Assembly (NCBI GenBank): GCA_003601605.1
Contig: PIXZ01000006.1
Coordinates: forward strand, 1-35,541
Reading direction: 5' to 3'
Source: Candidatus Bathyarchaeota archaeon
GTDB lineage: Archaea > Thermoproteota > Bathyarchaeia > Bathyarchaeales > Bathycorpusculaceae
Length of the DNA stretch: 35,541 nt
Position 1 is the stretch's first letter; each line of letters begins with the position of its first letter. The notes below the pieces were generated by a model. It did no database searches, had not been told where the DNA came from, and saw only the letters and a list, made by a program, of their open reading frames with translations. This document shows positions 32,784 to 35,541 of this stretch, in pieces. Both the position numbers and the translations under genes were made by a program.

Positions 32784-34071
32784 AGGCTTCTTCAACATTC
32801 TCATAAAAGAGCTTAAGGAACTTGTAAGAGACCCGAAAATACTGCTTGGAATGATAATAGTTCCATTAATAATATTTCCTGTTTTAGGCGGGATTATGAG
32901 TTATTCAGTACAGACAGCCCAAGAACAAGCTCAAAAGGCTACAGTCTTAGTCATAGACAATGATGGAGGAAAATGGTCTCAAGAGTTTGTTAATCTGCTA
33001 AATTCTACAGCTAAAGTTTACGTAGAAAAAAACGTAACAAGTCTTACTGATGAAGTAGTTCAACAGCTGCTTTCTCATTATAATACTACACAGATAATCG
33101 AAATCCCAAAAGGCTTTAGCGAAAACGTAACCCAACACCTTAATGTCAACTCCACAATAACCGCTACTTTGAAATTTTACGGCGTCTTCACTGGAAGCGG
33201 AATCTTTGAAGGCATAGGCGCTTCACTAATCGACAACTTAGTACACCAATTTAATAGAATTCAGGCTCCAGACATCGTGCTTACTGAAAAATCATCCATT
33301 ATTAAAGGCGAAATCAAACAAGGTGTAGACCCAGCGTCGCTTTCCGGTTTAATGATGTCCCAGTCCATAGCCCTACCAATAACTATTATGATTTTGTTGC
33401 AGGTTGCTATGCAGATTGCCGCAACTTCCGTAGCAATGGAAAAGGAAGAGAAAACTTTGGAAACCTTGTTAACGTTGCCCATGGACCGTTTCGCCATTCT
33501 TATGGGAAAATTGTCAGGCTCTATCATCGTGGCCGCTGTTGGCGCCTTAGCCTTTATGATAGGCTACAACTACATGCTCTTTTCCTTCACCATGCAGATT
33601 CCAGCAGAAATATCCGTAGATTTAGCTTCTCTAGGCTTGGTTCCTTCGCTTTTCGGATATCTACTTTTGGGAATTTCGCTTTTTGTCACTCTGATTTCTG
33701 CTTTAGCCCTAGCTGTTATTATTTCTGCTTTTGCAGAGGACGTGCGAGGCGCCCAGTCTCTTGTTGGCTACATTTACCCAGTGATTTTCATCCCAGCCCT
33801 CGCCTTGATGTATCTGGACATTAGCTCTTTACCCTTCGCTTTACAGATGGTTTTCTACGCTATTCCCTACAGCCACCCAATCATAGCTTCCAAGGCGGTG
33901 ATAATGGGCGACTACTGGACTGCCATTTTCGGCATAGTTTACGTTGCTGTCTTCACAATAGTTTTGATGTATGCTGCTTCACGCTTATTTGCCACAGAGA
34001 AAATTCTAACAGCGAAGTTGAAGTTTAAGGGATTAAGAAGACGTAGAAAAAAGACTGAAGAAGAGTTTTAG
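32776..34071 (+). CDS. ABC-2 type transporter permease (NatB-like)
   Basis: About 431 aa. One N-terminal TM segment (LLGMIIVPLIIFPVLGGI) is followed by a large extracytoplasmic domain of about 170 residues and then five hydrophobic helices from TIMILLQVAMQIAATSV onward. The motif MEKEEKTLETLLTLPMDR is characteristic of NatB/ABC2_membrane_3 permeases. TTG at 32776 is chosen because AAAGGTGG lies six bases upstream within the ATPase gene; longer starts would overlap it more. Together with the ATPase it forms an exporter of ions, drugs or lipids; which one is unknown. Confidence 0.88.
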   Translation: MLKGFFNILIKELKELVRDPKILLGMIIVPLIIFPVLGGIMSYSVQTAQEQAQKATVLVIDNDGGKWSQEFVNLLNSTAKVYVEKNVTSLTDEVVQQLLSHYNTTQIIEIPKGFSENVTQHLNVNSTITATLKFYGVFTGSGIFEGIGASLIDNLVHQFNRIQAPDIVLTEKSSIIKGEIKQGVDPASLSGLMMSQSIALPITIMILLQVAMQIAATSVAMEKEEKTLETLLTLPMDRFAILMGKLSGSIIVAAVGALAFMIGYNYMLFSFTMQIPAEISVDLASLGLVPSLFGYLLLGISLFVTLISALALAVIISAFAEDVRGAQSLVGYIYPVIFIPALALMYLDISSLPFALQMVFYAIPYSHPIIASKAVIMGDYWTAIFGIVYVAVFTIVLMYAASRLFATEKILTAKLKFKGLRRRRKKTEEEF

Positions 34072-34083
34072 TAAAGTTTTTCA

Positions 34084-35220
34084 TTGCAAGTAGCAAAACT
34101 ATTTGTGGCGTGTTTCAAATTGGGGATTCAACAAATTGAAATATACCGTGTAAACCTAGCCTATAAAGAACCCTTCAGAATTGCTCCGGGCGCATCCACT
34201 GAAAGCCGCAATATTATCGTAAAAATACTTACAGATTATGATGTTGTAGGTTGGGGTGAAGCTTCACCTTCAGAAAGGGTGACAGGTGAAACTCCAGAAA
34301 CCGTGGTTAAAGTTCTCGGTAAAATTGCTCCAAAACTACTTGGCAAGTGTCCTTTGAGAATAGAGCAAGACGTCGAGCTTATGGACTCTCTTGTTAAGGG
34401 GAACCCCTCAGCTAAAGCTGCCATCGACATCGCTTTGCATGATATTCTTGGAAAAACAGCCCGCAAACCTCTCTTCATGCTGATGGGTGGTTACCGCACA
34501 GAAGTTTTAACAGACATAACCCTAAGCATAAAATCGCCCAAGGAAATGGCTAGAGACGCCGTAAAAGCCGTTAAGAAAGGGTTCAAGGCTTTAAAAGTGA
34601 AAGTCGGCGTCAACCCCACGGAAGATTTAGAGCGTATAAAAAGGATTCGCGAGGCAGTCGGCGAAAATATAGAGTTAAGGATTGACGCAAACCAGGGATG
34701 GACACCTAAACAAGCCGTAGAAGTATTAAACAAAATGGAAAAGTTTAACATCGAATTTGCAGAGCAACCAGTTCCAGCGGAAGATTTGAAAGGCTTAATC
34801 GAAGTTAAGCGAAACTCGCCAATACCCGTAATGGCTGACGAAAGCGTTCACTCACCTGAAGATGCTTTACGCCTAATACAAGCCGAAGCCGTGGATTTGA
34901 TAAACATTAAGCTTATGAAAAGCGGGGGAATACTGAAAGGAAGAAAAATTGCTGCTATAGCAGAAGCTGCTGGAATACCATGCATGATTGGATGTATGGG
35001 CGAATCAGATATAGGCATAGCTGCGGGAACTCATCTTGCCGCAGCAGTCAAAAACATTCAATACGCCGATTTAGACTCTAACCTTCTCCAAAAAGACAAA
35101 CTCGTGAAAAAAGGCGGAATCAAAGTTAAAAACTCGATGAGAATTTTTCCTAAACAGAATGGTTTAGGCATAAAAGTAGATGATAAACGTTTGAGTAATC
35201 CTATCAGAATTTTTGCATAA
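34084..35220 (+). CDS. Enolase-superfamily dipeptide epimerase-like (muconate-lactonizing subgroup)
   Basis: About 365-378 aa. The catalytic residues of the MLE/dipeptide-epimerase subgroup are visible: KxK in ALKVKVGV, metal ligands Asp in RIDANQGW, Glu in FAEQPVPA, Asp in MADESVHS, and the second-face Lys in INIKLMKSGG. Relatives include L-Ala-D/L-Glu epimerases; an epimerase of dipeptides or a related o-succinylbenzoate-type reaction is likely, substrate unproven. The start is uncertain: TTG at 34084, GTG at 34105 or TTG at 34120 all lack a clear ribosome site, and the family N-terminus fits the later ones. It follows the ABC permease by 12 nt. Confidence 0.85.
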   Translation: MQVAKLFVACFKLGIQQIEIYRVNLAYKEPFRIAPGASTESRNIIVKILTDYDVVGWGEASPSERVTGETPETVVKVLGKIAPKLLGKCPLRIEQDVELMDSLVKGNPSAKAAIDIALHDILGKTARKPLFMLMGGYRTEVLTDITLSIKSPKEMARDAVKAVKKGFKALKVKVGVNPTEDLERIKRIREAVGENIELRIDANQGWTPKQAVEVLNKMEKFNIEFAEQPVPAEDLKGLIEVKRNSPIPVMADESVHSPEDALRLIQAEAVDLINIKLMKSGGILKGRKIAAIAEAAGIPCMIGCMGESDIGIAAGTHLAAAVKNIQYADLDSNLLQKDKLVKKGGIKVKNSMRIFPKQNGLGIKVDDKRLSNPIRIFA

Positions 35221-35249
35221 TGTGGTAGAGGCTTCAAGAGCGACTGATG

Positions 35250-35269
35250 GTATACAAAAGTATACAAAA
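35250..35269 (+). repeat. Tandem 10-bp direct repeat, operator-like
   Basis: GTATACAAAA occurs twice in perfect tandem. Each unit contains the palindrome GTATAC and is one helical turn long. It lies about 10 bp upstream of the TATA box of the next gene, a position typical of archaeal activator or repressor sites. Confidence 0.5.
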
Positions 35270-35280
35270 CTTTAGCTAAC

Positions 35281-35290
35281 TTATTTATAC
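35281..35290 (+). promoter_or_regulatory. TATA box of the cohesin-like gene
   Basis: CTAACTTATTTATACATC lies about 55 nt upstream of the ATG at 35342, with GAGGAGAATAGGAG ribosome-site purines between. The leader would be about 30 nt. Confidence 0.5.
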
Positions 35291-35341
35291 ATCTATTCTA
35301 GAAAACACATTTGCTGAAAAGATAGAGGAGAATAGGAGAAA

Positions 35342-35541
35342 ATGAAGAAAATTGCAATAGTTACTTCGATAGTGGTAGGTATACTGTTAGTGTCAATTTA
35401 CGCGTCAACAATTAGCACAAGCGCAATTTACAGTAAAACTTCGACAGTACTTTTCGTAGACCCACCCTCTGTTTCTCAACCTGTAGGCTCCACATTTACA
35501 ATTTACGTTAAAGTCTCAAACGTGGTTGATCTCTACGGTAT
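35342..35541 (+). CDS. Secreted cohesin-like protein, partial (cut by window end)
   Basis: Only the first 66 codons are visible. The product starts MKKIAIVTSIVVGILLVSIY, a signal peptide, then reads VLFVDPPSVSQPVGSTFTIY followed by VKVSNVVDLYG. The latter pattern matches the beginning of cohesin-type beta-sandwich domains (DP..s...vGs.F.v.v.v.nv.dLyg), found in archaeal surface proteins as well as cellulosomes. The remainder, and any dockerin or anchor, lies outside the window. A double operator-like repeat and a TATA box lie upstream. Confidence 0.7.
   Translation, partial: MKKIAIVTSIVVGILLVSIYASTISTSAIYSKTSTVLFVDPPSVSQPVGSTFTIYVKVSNVVDLYG

Overview
The window is archaeal and gene-dense, and it most resembles a mesophilic Bathyarchaeia/TACK-type genome. 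Lineage is inferred, not proven. Supporting signs are an archaeal EF-2, the archaeal purine enzyme PurP, a COG2112-type kinase, an Ogg1-like glycosylase, TATA-box promoters with GGTGA/GGAGG ribosome sites, frequent TTG and GTG starts, and a tRNA-Pro with a D-loop intron. No rRNA operon, CRISPR array, integrase or transposase was seen.

Layout. 0.1-3.2 kb (minus): a two-TM zinc-ribbon protein and a large secreted C39-like papain-fold protein with TIG-like repeats. 3.4-7.1 kb: a double-HTH regulator, a 58-aa secreted peptide, a small output-domain-like protein, a HAD/polyprenol-kinase fusion and an Lrp/AsnC regulator. 7.2-11.6 kb: tRNA-Ser(UGA) followed by accessory-looking genes (HExxH protein, ECF S-component, a BioB/HmdB-like radical SAM protein with CX5CX2C, an AT-rich SPL-like radical SAM protein). 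Two degenerate copies of the tRNA-Ser 3' end lie at 8.75 and 11.58 kb. 11.7-18 kb: a carboxyl-transfer module (12S-like carboxyltransferase, AAC(3)-like protein, 5S-like carboxyltransferase with an OadG-like tail, biotin carrier), convergent with the methylmalonyl-CoA mutase large subunit.

18-22 kb: MoaD/ThiS-like protein, M24 peptidase, isochorismatase-family hydrolase, a candidate structured ncRNA, flavodoxin, elongator tRNA-Met and a thioredoxin-fold protein. 22-25 kb: Ogg1 and EF-2; the EF-2 frame is broken exactly at an A_AAA_AAG slippery heptamer. 25-27 kb: a radical SAM protein translationally coupled to a COG2112-type kinase. 27-31 kb: a tightly packed purine cassette purE-purC-purP paralogue-purP. 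31-35.5 kb: two small conserved proteins, tRNA-Pro(GGG), an ABC exporter, an enolase-superfamily epimerase and the start of a secreted cohesin-like protein.

Working together: the 12S, 5S and 1.3S-like subunits plus the mutase would link methylmalonyl-CoA/propionyl-CoA to pyruvate/oxaloacetate, as in the Wood-Werkman cycle. No biotin carboxylase or membrane beta subunit is present here. The strongest leads are this archaeal transcarboxylase-like module, the EF-2 frameshift site, the pyrimidine-loop RNA, and the tRNA-Ser 3'-end remnants.
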